Of a stretch of 12,185 nucleotides of DNA, positions 1-9,700 are shown piece after piece. Position numbers and translations under genes: made by a program. The number at the start of each line of letters is the position of its first letter. The stretch's first letter is position 1. The stretch is from Planctomycetota bacterium. Its GTDB lineage: Bacteria; Planctomycetota; Planctomycetia; Pirellulales; Pirellulaceae. The stretch is from contig JAPLNJ010000214.1 of assembly GCA_026692885.1 (NCBI GenBank), positions 1 through 12,185 of the forward strand. The letters run 5' to 3'. Under the pieces are notes generated by a model. The model did no database searches, had not been told where the DNA came from, and was given only the letters and a program-made list of their open reading frames with translations.

Positions 1-1177
1 CTTCGCCGTGTTCCGGGTCCTGGCCGACCGCCGTGTAAACGCGGTTCTTCCAGAACACCGGCGTGGCGTTGATCTCGCTGGGGCCCTGGGCATCCGGATA
101 CTTGAATTTCTTCCGCTCCGGCGGGTTACAGTCGTACCACCACGCTTTCTTCAGGTAGCTGCTGTCGCCCTCCTTAACTGGCTTGGAGTCGAACGCGTAG
201 CAAATGCCGTCGCCGCCGCCGAAGAAGATGAGCTGGCGGCCGTTCACGCTGCCCGTAGACGGTGAACACCATTGACCGTGGAAGATGTGCGGGCCGATAT
301 TCGCGTCGTCCTCCCCCAGGAATTCGCCGGTCTGCTTGTCCAGCGCGATCAGGCTGGGCGCTCGGGGCGAGGGGATATTCGAATGCGTCCAGTCCTGCCC
401 GTTGGAGGTGTTCACATACACCACGTTGCCAATGACCAGCGGTGCGCAGTCGGAGGCGTTGTGCGGGAACACGCCCAGCTCACCGATCATGTCGTACTGC
501 CAGAGGATGTCGGCGTCCTTCGGGCCGGGCTCGATCGGCGGGGCTCGCCGCTCCATCGGCTTGCCTTTGTCGAGGATCACGTCCTTGACCACGTATTTGG
601 CCTCATCCTTGAACGGGCCGTCGTTGCCATTGGCCATCCCTTTGGCGTTGAGGCAAAGCACCTCGCAGCGGCTGCTCACGACATACACCCGGTCGCCCTC
701 GATCGTCGGCGACGACAGCAGCCCCAGGCTTTCCCAATCGTTGACCTTGCCGGACGCGAGCTTGGGCACCACGAGCTGCCACAGCAGCTCGCCGGTCTTC
801 TCGTCGAAGCACATCAGGATGCTTCGGTCGCCGACGCTCCGCGGGTCGCGCGGGTTCTCGTTGTTGGTGCCGATGAAGACCCGGCCGTTGGCCACGGTGA
901 CGTTGCCGTAGCTCTGCGAGCCGAGCTTGGCCACCCACTTGAGGTTCTCCGTGTTGGCACGTTCGATCTCCTCCGAGGTGCCCTTGAACTTGATGTCGCC
1001 CGCTTTGCCCTTGGTGAAATGGTCCGGCAGGTTCGTGGCGGTGCAGTACATGTTGCGGGCCGATGTTCCGCCCCACTGGGGCCAGTCCTGGGCATGGCTG
1101 GACGGCGGAATCAGCGCAAAGGCGCAAAGAAGCAAAGACGCAATCGAGCTTGTCAGCGTGTAACTCATGTAACTCAT
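1..1177 (-). CDS. Secreted PQQ-like beta-propeller repeat protein, C-terminus cut by window edge
   Basis: The minus-strand frame runs from ATG at 1177 to the left edge without a stop (392 codons, gene incomplete at its 3' end). Residues 1-29 form a Sec signal peptide: a short polar start, a hydrophobic core (SLLLCAFALI, 14-23) and SSHA|Q at the likely cleavage site. The mature part begins DWPQWGG, typical of planctomycete PQQ-like propeller proteins. Blade motifs of the type 'C/A-x-D-xx-TG-x-x-W' are seen at 123-134 (CFDEKTGELLWQ) and, weaker, at 277-287 (LIALDKQTGEF) and 324-330 (GICYAFD). Pairs such as GRVFIGTNN, DRVYVVSS, NVVYVNTS and NRVYTAVG mark recurring strands. No haem motif or quinoprotein dehydrogenase active site is visible, so an enzymatic role is unproven; a periplasmic or surface binding/scaffold role is as likely. 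The start at 1177 is chosen because AGGAG lies 4 bases upstream; ATG 1168 is a second in-frame option. It follows the next propeller gene by 9 bases and is very probably its operon partner. Confidence 0.9.
   Translation of the reverse strand, partial: MSYMSYTLTSSIASLLLCAFALIPPSSHAQDWPQWGGTSARNMYCTATNLPDHFTKGKAGDIKFKGTSEEIERANTENLKWVAKLGSQSYGNVTVANGRVFIGTNNENPRDPRSVGDRSILMCFDEKTGELLWQLVVPKLASGKVNDWESLGLLSSPTIEGDRVYVVSSRCEVLCLNAKGMANGNDGPFKDEAKYVVKDVILDKGKPMERRAPPIEPGPKDADILWQYDMIGELGVFPHNASDCAPLVIGNVVYVNTSNGQDWTHSNIPSPRAPSLIALDKQTGEFLGEDDANIGPHIFHGQWCSPSTGSVNGRQLIFFGGGDGICYAFDSKPVKEGDSSYLKKAWWYDCNPPERKKFKYPDAQGPSEINATPVFWKNRVYTAVGQDPEHGE
1160..1177 (-). repeat. 9-base tandem repeat giving two in-frame start codons
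   Basis: On the minus strand ATGAGTTAC occurs twice in a row at the start of the second propeller gene, so the protein begins MSYMSY. Both ATGs (1177 and 1168) are in frame. The first has the better Shine-Dalgarno distance (4 bases against 13). The signal peptide is intact from either start. Confidence 0.75.
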
Positions 1178-1189
1178 TCAACTCCTTTA
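1178..1189 (-). promoter_or_regulatory. Coupled stop codon and Shine-Dalgarno between the two propeller genes
   Basis: Read on the minus strand, the upstream gene's TAA stop (1189-1187) is followed directly by AGGAG (1186-1182), the spacer TTGA and then ATG at 1177. The ribosome site of the second gene therefore touches the stop of the first, which points to translational coupling within one transcript. The spacer of 4 bases is slightly short. Confidence 0.7.
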
Positions 1190-3604
1190 ATCTGCATCCG
1201 GCGTTACGTCGATGTTATCGATATAAACCGGCATATCCTGCGGGGAAAAGCCGAACAAGCCCGGCGACCCGGCCTGATGCGCGGTCTTGTGCGGCACGGA
1301 GATCGTCCACGCGGTCGGTTCCGGCTCGCCGCGCTTCCACGCCTTGGCTTGCACCACGGCGGAGCCGTCCGGGTTTCGTTCCACCCGCGCCTTGAGCCGA
1401 TACCAGACGTTCGGCGACCACTTGAAATCCTCCGATGCCCGCAGCCGCTCCTGGTTGGAGTTCACCTCCAGCTTTTGCTCGTTGCCCTTGAGCACGATCA
1501 GGTAATGCTGGTTGATGACGCCGACCTCCGACATCTTGCGCTTGTTGCCATCGCTCATGACGTCGGCCTGGATGGTATAGTGGCTCATCTCCGGCGTGCC
1601 GATGAACACCGTCGCGCGCTGGAAGAACCGGTTGTCGGTAGTCTTCGCGAGCACTTTGCTTCCGTCCTTTTGCCGCACATCGAACTTGAACCGGGCCCCA
1701 ATCCACGGCAGCGGCGGATAGCTGAATACCACGCCATCGGCGTTCGTCTCGGTCAGCCTGAACGACTCGAAATCCTCTTTGGTCGGAACATTAGGCATCA
1801 CCCGGCCGCGCAGGTAGCCCTTCAACGAGCCCAGCGTGGCTTCAAATGCCCCCGCCGAGGGGGTGACATCCGGCGCGGCCTGCAATACGCCGTCCGCATC
1901 GAAAGCGCCCTTCATCGCCGCCTTGACCTTTGCCGTCGGCGGGATGTAGCTGGCCCAGCTTGCCTGCTTTGCGGGAATGGAATCATCAACCCTGAGACCG
2001 TTGGCGTCCAACGAGCGCAAGCGGAAGGTCGCCTTTTCACCCGGATGCAGCAGCACCTCCGAGGGGATCACCTGGAGCTGGGTCGCCGGTCCGGGCGCGG
2101 GCCACGGCTTCTCCTCCGGCGGCGCGGAACAGCCCGGGTTGTCGCCCTTTGCGCCCCAGCAATACAGGTGACGCGTGGTCTGCAGATATAGCTTGCCGTT
2201 ATACGCTACCGGCGTTCCGAAACAACGGCCGTCCAGCGCGGCATGGCACAGAATCTCACCCTCGTTATCCCCCGGTTTGATGATAGAGAAAGCCCCGGTA
2301 GTACCCGCCTCGCCCGTCGCTTTGCTCGCCGGGTCGTCGAGCATCGGCACATAGAGCTTCCCATCGGCGAACAGCGGACAGGCATTCCGCTGCTCGATGC
2401 CCAGCTTCAGCTTCCACTTGATCGCGCCGTTGTTGGCGTCCACGGCGAACAGGTCGCCCTTCTCGGCCACCGCGTAGACGGTGTCGCCGACGAGGATTGG
2501 CGAAGTGGTGGAGGAGGAAATATCGTCGGCCCAGAGTTCGAGCTGCTTGCGTTCGAGCACTACCGGCGCCGCGGCAGGGTTGGCGGGCAGCACCCTGGGC
2601 ATCTTGAGCGCGACCATCTGGCCCAGCTCGTAAGGAGTCCCGTAGATGGCGATGAGTTTATCCTCGTGATGCACGAGCACCGTGGCGTTGATCCCGGCGC
2701 GGAACAGCGACACGCGCCAGATCGGCTCGCCGGTCCGCGCGTTGGCGCACACCACGCTCCCGTCACCCGTGCCCGCGAAGAACACGCGCCGGCCCTGGTA
2801 CCAGCCAAGCTGGGGATGCGAAAACGAATTGTCTTTCGGCGGTGCCCCCGGGCTCGACGCCCAGACCAGCGCGCCGGTCTGCTTGTCGAACGCGTAGAAC
2901 CGATCCGCCCCCGGGCCTTGCGTGCCCCAGTTGGCGGTGATGCCGCGGGTGATCACCAGGTCGGCGTCGATGACGGGCGAAGCCGTGCGGCTGTTCGGAA
3001 ACGTCAGCCGGCCGAACTCCTCCATCAGCGAATGCTGCCAGAGCAGCGTGCCGTCCGCCGTAAACGCCGCCAGGATGCCCTGCGTGCCCTGGATATAGAC
3101 GTTGCCCGTCTCGCTATCGATCGCCGGGCTGGCCGTGGCATAGCGCAGGTAGATGGTGTCGCTCAGGTAATCGTTGTAGAGATGCTGCCAGAGCTTCCGG
3201 CCCGTCTCCGCGTCGAAACAGGTCACGCCCTCCTGCAAATCCGCCCCCTGGCCGGTATAGCCCATGGCATACAGCTTTCCGTTCGCGATCACGGGTGCCG
3301 ATTGCCCGTGGAAATCCGCCCGCCAGAGCGTGTCCCTGGCCGAAACGCGGTCCGGGAGACCGGTCTCCGCCGAATAGCCGCTCTGCTCGGGTCCCCGCCA
3401 GCTCAGCCAGCCGCGCGGCGCTCCCGCCGCTCCGGCCAGTGGCGCCCCGGCCGCCAGTACACAGCCTATCAGCCTCACAATAGCGGCGGACGGGAAGGAT
3501 CTCGCCCACCCACTTCGAATCAGCATCTTAAACAGCACTCGACTAAGCATTTTGCACAACCAAATCACGACGGAGTCATAGAACCGCATGGGACAATGCA
3601 TCAT
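1187..3604 (-). CDS. Secreted PQQ-like beta-propeller protein with Ig-like and LamG/concanavalin-like C-terminal domains
   Basis: Complete frame of 805 codons. The signal peptide is best seen from M27 (MLIRSGWARSF, core AAIVRLIGCVLAAGAPLAG, cleavage near A60-A62), so the true start may be 3526 rather than 3604; the first 26 residues do not fit a normal leader and no clear Shine-Dalgarno marks any start. Residues about 65-485 form a PQQ-like propeller: blade motifs CFDAETGRKLWQ (129), AFTADGTLLWQ (180), AFDKQTGALVWA (238), CANARTGEPIWR (286) and AVDANNGAIKWK (387). Residues about 508-602 (VIPSEVLLHPGEKATFRLR..., then DADGVLQAAP) resemble a bacterial Ig-like (Big_2 type) domain. Residues about 630-803 look like a jelly-roll LamG/DUF1080-type domain (NVWYRLKARVE; PGLFGFS...VYIDNIDV). 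Conserved catalytic residues could not be assigned, so carbohydrate or protein binding outside the cytoplasm is the likeliest role. It is the first gene of a two-gene operon with the propeller gene below it. Confidence 0.92.
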   Translation of the reverse strand: MMHCPMRFYDSVVIWLCKMLSRVLFKMLIRSGWARSFPSAAIVRLIGCVLAAGAPLAGAAGAPRGWLSWRGPEQSGYSAETGLPDRVSARDTLWRADFHGQSAPVIANGKLYAMGYTGQGADLQEGVTCFDAETGRKLWQHLYNDYLSDTIYLRYATASPAIDSETGNVYIQGTQGILAAFTADGTLLWQHSLMEEFGRLTFPNSRTASPVIDADLVITRGITANWGTQGPGADRFYAFDKQTGALVWASSPGAPPKDNSFSHPQLGWYQGRRVFFAGTGDGSVVCANARTGEPIWRVSLFRAGINATVLVHHEDKLIAIYGTPYELGQMVALKMPRVLPANPAAAPVVLERKQLELWADDISSSTTSPILVGDTVYAVAEKGDLFAVDANNGAIKWKLKLGIEQRNACPLFADGKLYVPMLDDPASKATGEAGTTGAFSIIKPGDNEGEILCHAALDGRCFGTPVAYNGKLYLQTTRHLYCWGAKGDNPGCSAPPEEKPWPAPGPATQLQVIPSEVLLHPGEKATFRLRSLDANGLRVDDSIPAKQASWASYIPPTAKVKAAMKGAFDADGVLQAAPDVTPSAGAFEATLGSLKGYLRGRVMPNVPTKEDFESFRLTETNADGVVFSYPPLPWIGARFKFDVRQKDGSKVLAKTTDNRFFQRATVFIGTPEMSHYTIQADVMSDGNKRKMSEVGVINQHYLIVLKGNEQKLEVNSNQERLRASEDFKWSPNVWYRLKARVERNPDGSAVVQAKAWKRGEPEPTAWTISVPHKTAHQAGSPGLFGFSPQDMPVYIDNIDVTPDAD

Positions 3605-3676
3605 GATCGATGATTACGCAAATGGAACCTGCTTATAGTGCAGCGGGCGCTTCCGTACGCTCCCACCGCTGAGAGT

Positions 3677-3711
3677 TCCCTCGCCCCATGACGAAGGAGT
3701 GGGGAGAGGGG
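3677..3711. repeat. GC-rich palindrome, copy 1
   Basis: The left arm CCCTCGCCCCA (3678-3688) pairs with TGGGGAGAGGG (3700-3710) with one mismatch, leaving an 11-base loop. It has the same design as the palindrome about 50 bases downstream, so the pair looks like a dispersed REP-type intergenic element rather than a gene-specific signal. It could also act as a bidirectional stem-loop terminator, but no T-run follows on either strand. Confidence 0.65.
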
Positions 3712-3729
3712 GCACTAAACAGTAACCAT

Positions 3730-3764
3730 CCCCTCGCTCCGCTCGTGCCGCGCGGGGCGAGGGG
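3730..3764. repeat. GC-rich palindrome, copy 2
   Basis: The left arm CCCCTCGCTCCG (3730-3741) pairs with CGGGGCGAGGGG (3753-3764). The single imperfect position would be a G-U wobble in RNA, giving a 12-pair stem with an 11-base loop. The outer arm sequence (CCCTCGC / GAGGG) is shared with copy 1. On the minus strand both hairpins lie downstream of the putative gene tail ending at 3834, where a terminator or REP-type element would be expected. Confidence 0.65.
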
Positions 3765-3794
3765 TAGGGAAGCCTCGGTCGGTGGTGGGATGGC

Positions 3795-6700
3795 ATGCTG
3801 GGTCCAGTGGCCACGATCCATAACCGCGTGGAGTCATACGCCATAGAAGGAGTGCAACAGCCCATCATCGTGCATCCAACCGCTCCCGGCAAGCTCCGCA
3901 AAGGCGTCACTCAAGGTCTCCTTGGTGAGCGGAAGCAGTTGCTCAGGCACCCCATCGAGTTCCAGTTAGCCGCGGGTGGCAGCGGCACCTTCCAGATCGA
4001 CACCCTCGGGACCAGCCTCGCGGTCAGCGGCCTGGTCAGCGGCAGTGGCGACCTGATCAAGACGGGGGCCGGGACGCTGGGCCTGGGCGGCGCCAATACC
4101 TATGGCGGCAACACGACGATCAGCCAGGGCACGCTGCAAGTCACCGCCGATGGAGCGTTGGGGACCACGGCGGGTCTGACCCAAATCGGCAGCTCGGGCA
4201 CGTTGCAGTTCTCCAATGTGACCTATGGGACAGCCGAGACGGTGCGGATCACCGGGGCGGGCGGCACGCTCGATAGCCTGGACGGCAACAACAGCTTCGC
4301 GGGCAATGTCGTGTTGTTGGCCAACGGCACCCTCAGTTCTTCCACGCCCGGCAAAACCCTCACGCTGAATGGCTCGGTCAGCAGCAGCGGGACGGTCTCG
4401 GAACTGACCGTCACCGGCGCCGGCGACATGCGGCTGGCCGGTTCGGTCAGCGGTACGTTTGGTCTGACCAAGCTGGGGTCCGGCGTCGTGACGCTCAGCG
4501 CCAGCAATACCTATGCCGGGGACACCACGGTCTCGGGGGGCACGTTGCGGCTAGGCGCCAACGACGTGATCCCGGATGGCACGGGGCATGGGAACGTCGC
4601 CGTGAACGGCACCGGTACACTGGATGTGAACGGATTCAGGGACACGCTGAACGGGTTGTCGGGGAACGGCACCGTGGACAGTACGTCCGGCAGCGGCACC
4701 CTGATCGTCGGCAACAGCAACGCGACCAGCACCTTTTTCGGCATCATTCAGAACAACGGTGGGAGTCTGGCGCTGACCAAGGTCGGCACCGGGACACTCA
4801 CGCTGGCCGGCAATAACACCTACAGCGGCGACACGACGATCCAGGCCGGCACGATCAGTATCAGCTTGAACAACAACCTGGGGGCCGCTACCGCGACGCT
4901 GATCTGCGACCACGGGACGCTGCTGCAAACGGCCAGCTTCACGACGACTCGGCCCGTGCGACTGGACAGCGGCGGTGGAACCCTGAATGTCGCCCCAGGC
5001 GTGACCCGCATCCAAGCCGGCATCGTCAGCGGCGTCGGCCAGCTGACCAAAATCGGCCAGGGTACTTGGGAACCCACGGCGATCAACACCTATACGGGCG
5101 GCACGTACCTGCACGAAGGCACGCTGATCCACCACACCGCGGGCAACCTGGGTCCGCAGCCGGAAAGCAGCCCCTACTCCAGCAACTACCTGTACGTCGA
5201 CAATGGCGCTCACCTGCTGGTTGACGCCACGTATTCGGCCTTCCCCGGCCGCGGTTTGTACGTCGGCGTTGGCGGTGCGGTCTATGGCGAGACCTCCGGC
5301 CAGGTGAACTTCCGCAACGGTCCCATGCAGAACTGGCCGGGCACCAGCGGAGGACTGACCTTCGTCACGCTCGGTGTCCAGGGTCTGGTCGGCAACAACT
5401 CCTTCAGCGGCGACGTCACGGTTCTGAACGGCACGCTGAGCATCAGCCGCGATGTGAACCTGGGGAATGCCGCCAATCCCGTGATTCTGCGCGGTGGGAC
5501 CACCCTGCAGGCCGCCGACGGGCGGATGAATTGGGAAGGCCCCCAGGCCTACCCGGGCGGCAATGGTCAGGTGGTGGCCGGCACGATTACGACCAGCCGG
5601 ACTGTCACGCTCGCCAGTGGCACCGTGACGATGGAGGTGCTCAACGGGGCCAACCCTCAGCAGAATCTGAGTCCTCTGAGTCCGCTGCCGTCCCACACGA
5701 ACACCCTGACGCTGACCGGTCCCGTGGGGGGCAGTGGCGCGCTGAGCAAGACCGGGCCCGGCATCCTGACGCTCGCAGCGGACAACACGTACGCTGGTTC
5801 CACCACCGTCCACGACGGGACGCTGTCGCTGCAGGGTCCCAACGGCCGCATCGGAGCGATCTCACTAGCGGGCGGAACGCTGGGCGGCAACGGCACCGTC
5901 GGGGCGATCAGCGTGGCCGCCTCCGGCACGGTCAGCCCGGGCGATGGTACGGGAGACGGCACGGGCACTGCCGGCATTTTGCACAGTGGCGATGTAACGT
6001 GGAACACCGACACGACGTTCCTGGCAGAACTGTTCAATGGTTCGGGGCCGGGCAGCGGACACGACCAGTTGCGGGTCGCGGGGGGGATCAGCCTGGGCCA
6101 TGCGACGCTGGATTTCCGGCCCAGCTTCACGCCTGCCGACGGTGCTCAGTTCACGATCGTCGACAACGACGGTATCGATGCGGTGTTCGGGACGTTCCGG
6201 GACACCTTGGGAAACATCTTGACCGGCGGCGCGGTGTTCACCGTCGGGGGACGGACGTTTCGGATCAGCTACGCGGGCGGAGACGGTAACGACGTCGTGT
6301 TGACCTATCAGAGTGCCGTCACCGTGGCGTTTGCCTCGGCCTCCGGCTCCGGCGCCGAGACGTTTCCGAATCCCACGATTGCCGTCCAGCTCGCCGCCAG
6401 TTCGTCGGAGACCGTGACGGTCACCTACACCGTCAGAGGCGACTCGACCGCCACCCCCGGCGGCGTGGACTACACGTTGGCGACACCCGGCACGCTGACC
6501 TTTTCGCCGGGCAGTACCACGCAGAACATCCCCATCACCATCAATCACAACCCGACCTTCGAAGCCGACAAGGTGGTCAACCTGGTGCTGTCCGACCCGG
6601 TCAACGCCCAACTCGGCAGCCTAACGGTGTTCACCTATACGATCGTGGAAACCGACCCCGCTCATCCGGTTTACGTTTGGGATGGTGGTTCGATGACCAG

Positions 6701-9700
6701 CAACAACTGGACAGATCCGATCAACTGGGAGACCGACACGGCACCCACGGGAATCGGCAACGAGGAGCTGGTTTTCGGGAACGCCAGTGCCGCGCGGAAG
6801 GCTTCCAGCGTCAACGATTTTGGCCCGGGAAAAGCGTTTGGCCAGATCATCTTCCAGGACAGTGGCTACACGCTCAGCGGCCAGGCCACGACGCTGAACG
6901 GCGGAGGTATTGTCGCGGAGGCGACCGGGACGAACACCATCGCGCTGAATGTCACGCTGGGTGACAGTCAAACCTGGTCCACGGTCGCCAGCGGGACCTT
7001 GGACTTCAACGGCAGCATCGCCACCAATGGCAAGGTGCTGACGACAGCGGGCGCGGGCCACCTAAACTTGAGCAGTCAAATCACGGGGAGCGGTGGTCTG
7101 ACCGCGGCGGGCACCGGAGTCGTCACGCTGACCGGCAACAACACCTACGGCGGCCTGACCACGGTCAACGCCGGGACGCTGATCGTCCGGAGCGCTTCGG
7201 GCCTGGGTTCGACGGCCCAGGGGACGGTCGTGGACGGCGGGGCCACGTTGAGCATTGAAGGCTTGTTCACGCTGCCCGAACCCCTGATCCTCAACGGCAA
7301 TGGCAGCACGGGCGGGGGGGCCTTGATGTCCGGCTCGGGCAACACCACGTTGTCCGGCAACGTGACGCTGAACAGCGCGAGCGAGATCGGCGTGGTCCAG
7401 GCGGGCGGGACCTTGACGATCGCGGGCGTCGTCTCCGGAGTCTCGGGCGCGGACCTCGCCAAACTCGGCAGTGGCACGCTGATCCTGAGCAATACCGGCA
7501 ACACCTACAGCGGCGATACCTGGATCCAGGCCGGCGAACTGCGACTGGGCAACGCGGGCGTCCTGCCGGACGGCGGCCGGGTCACCCTGGCCAATGCGTC
7601 AGGAGCCGTGCTGAACCTGAACGGCCACGACGAGACGATCGGCTCGCTGTCGGGAGGCGGCACGCTCGGTGGTAACGTGCTGCTGGGGACCGCCACCTTG
7701 ACCCTGGGTGGTGACGACAGCTCCCCCCTGTTCTCGGGCAATCTCAGCGGCAGCGGCGGGCTGACCAAGACCGGAACCGGAACCTTGACGCTGGCCGGCC
7801 AGGACGCTTACACCGGAAACACGACGATCTCCAACGGCACGCTCAAGTTGGGCAGCAACCAAGCCTTGGCGCCGGGGAACGTGGCGGTCGCCGGCCGGCT
7901 GGACTTGGCGGGCTACAGCGGCGCGATCCAGGGCCTGACGGGCAGCGGTCGCGTGGATACGACCGCCGGTGCCAGCACCCTGACCGTGGGCCTGGGTGAT
8001 GCGAGCAGCACCTTCGTCGGCCAGATGATCAACAGCAGCGGCCTGCTGACGCTGGCCAAGACAGGGTCCGGCCTGCTGACGTTGAGCGGTTCGAACAGCT
8101 ACAGCGGTGGCACCCTGCTCAATGCAGGGACGCTTAGTATCGGCGCCGATGTGAACCTGGGAGACCTGGGCGGCAACCTGACGATGACCAATAACGCCAC
8201 GCTGCGGTTCACGGCCACCCTGGGGACCAGCCGCAACGTCGTCCTGGGTGTGGGCGGTGGCCGCGTGGACGTGCCGGGCGCGATCACGGTCACCGCCGGG
8301 GGCGTCATCAGCGGCACCGGTCGGTTGACGAAAGTCGGCCAGGGCACCTGGGAGCCTACGACGCTGAATACCTACACCGGGGGCACCTACCTCCACGAAG
8401 GCACCATTATCCAACGTGCCCCACGAAACCTGGGTCCGCAGCCTGTTAGCAATGACCCGTTCTCCAACTACCTGTACGTTGACAACGGCGCGAAAGTGCT
8501 GGTCGACGCCACATATTCGGCCTTCCCCGGCCGCGGTTTGTATATCGGTGACGGCGGTGCGGTGTACGGGGAGACCGCAGGGCAAACGAACTTCCGGCAA
8601 GGACCGATGGTCAATTCGCCCGGCACCACCGGCGGCCTGACCATCGACAGCCTGGGCATCCAAGGACTGGGCGGGGACAATACCTTCACGGGCAAAGTCA
8701 CGGTGCTTCGCGGCGAGCTGAGCATCAGTCGCGATGTGAACCTGGGGAATGCCACCAACGTCGTAATCCTGAAGCCCGGCGCCGAATTGGAGATCGCCGA
8801 TGGGCGGGACAACTGGGGCGGCGTCTCCCCGTTCCCGACCGGGAATGGAGCCATGGTGCCGGGCACGTTCACGACGAACCGGACGATCACGCTGGACGGC
8901 GGCGAAGCCCTCATCGGGGTGCTGAACACGACGTCTTCCGGCTGGAGCGTCAATCCGACGCCAGTTGGCTATCCCCTGCCGCCGCACGTCAATACGTTCA
9001 CGGTGGCCAGCTCGATTATCGGCACGGGGGCGTTGAACAAGATGGGTCCGGGCAGTCTGACGCTCACGGCGTTCAACACCTATACCGGGACCACGACGAT
9101 CACCGACGGCACGCTGTTGGTGAACGGACCGGACGGCAGGATCGGCGTTACGGCCCTGGCTGGCGGGATCCTCAGCGGCAACGGCACCGTGGGCGCGATC
9201 ACGATGAACACCACGGGCACGGTCAGCCCTGGCAACGGCACGGGCAATGGCACCGGCAGCACCGGAATCTTGCACAGCGGCACTGTGACCTGGAATGCCA
9301 ATACGGCGTTTCGAGTCGAGGTTAACGGCAACACGCCCGGTACGGACCACGACCAATTGCAGGTCGCGGGGAATGTCAGCCTGGGCGACGCCACCCTGAC
9401 GCTGTCGCGGGCCGTCAACTACGTGCCCACGGGCACGGGCGTCCTGGTGATCATCGACAACGACGGCAGCGACGTGGTCGGCGGCACCTTCCAAGGGCTG
9501 GCCGAGGGCGCTGCCGTGACGTTGCCGGGCGACGCCTTCCCGGTGTTCACGATTTCCTACGTGGGTGGCGACGGAAACGACGTCGTGCTGAATCGACGCG
9601 TGCCGACGGGCATATATGTCGACGACGCTTGGGCCGGCACACCTATCGGCACCAATCCCAACTACGATCCGATCGGAGGCCTGATCTTTGGCTACAATGC

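Larger units (their letters stand above)
3605..3794. other. Non-coding spacer between divergent genes
   Basis: No convincing coding region is seen. The part next to the propeller operon (3605-3645) is the most AT-rich of the spacer and could hold its promoter: a TATAAG reads on the minus strand at 3637-3632, but no recognisable -35 box is spaced to it, so this is only a suggestion. The rest is dominated by two GC-rich palindromes (3677-3711 and 3730-3764), listed separately. No promoter could be identified for the plus-strand giant gene. Confidence 0.5.
4443..6305 (+). repeat. Large internal duplication, unit A
   Basis: About 1.86 kb of coding sequence whose module order matches unit B: three PATR copies, the 81-residue 'YLYVDNG' insert, a half PATR, an 'SISRDVNLGNA' segment, a DGR...NW segment, another PATR and an end-cap module. 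Corresponding landmarks lie 3,279-3,297 bases apart, so indels are few. Within it, 29 bases at 5234-5262 are identical to 8514-8542. Confidence 0.85.
7740..9593 (+). repeat. Large internal duplication, unit B
   Basis: Second copy of the multi-module unit, with the same order as unit A and similar length. It follows the header module (6669) and two extra PATR copies (7098, 7455). Unit A has only one PATR copy before it and no header, which supports loss of the 5' part of the gene. Confidence 0.85.

Noticed and set aside
603..1181. Minus-strand frame of 192 codons overlapping the start of the first propeller gene
   Set aside because: It is out of register with the frame that gives a signal peptide, DWPQW and propeller blades, and its peptide is of low-complexity shadow type.
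272..2191. Plus-strand open frame of 639 codons
   Set aside because: It runs antisense across both propeller genes and their junction, has no recognisable domain, and is rich in Arg/His/Leu as expected for a shadow.
1..3604. PQQ-dependent alcohol dehydrogenase pair
   Set aside because: Only the propeller blade pattern is visible. No cytochrome c CxxCH motif or vicinal cysteine pair of the quinoprotein dehydrogenases is seen, so no enzyme name is given.
2243..3613. Plus-strand open frame of 456 codons
   Set aside because: Antisense to the complete propeller gene, whose minus-strand translation has blade motifs, Ig-like and LamG-like domains and a leader.
3614..3910. Minus-strand frame of 98 codons in the spacer
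   Set aside because: It reads straight through both palindromes, has a Pro/Ser/Arg-rich composition and no domain. The protein-like tail at 3965-3834 is in another register.
4551..5813. Minus-strand open frame of 420 codons
   Set aside because: It is an antisense shadow of large unit A of the adhesin. Its similarity to the frame opposite unit B simply mirrors the duplication on the coding strand.
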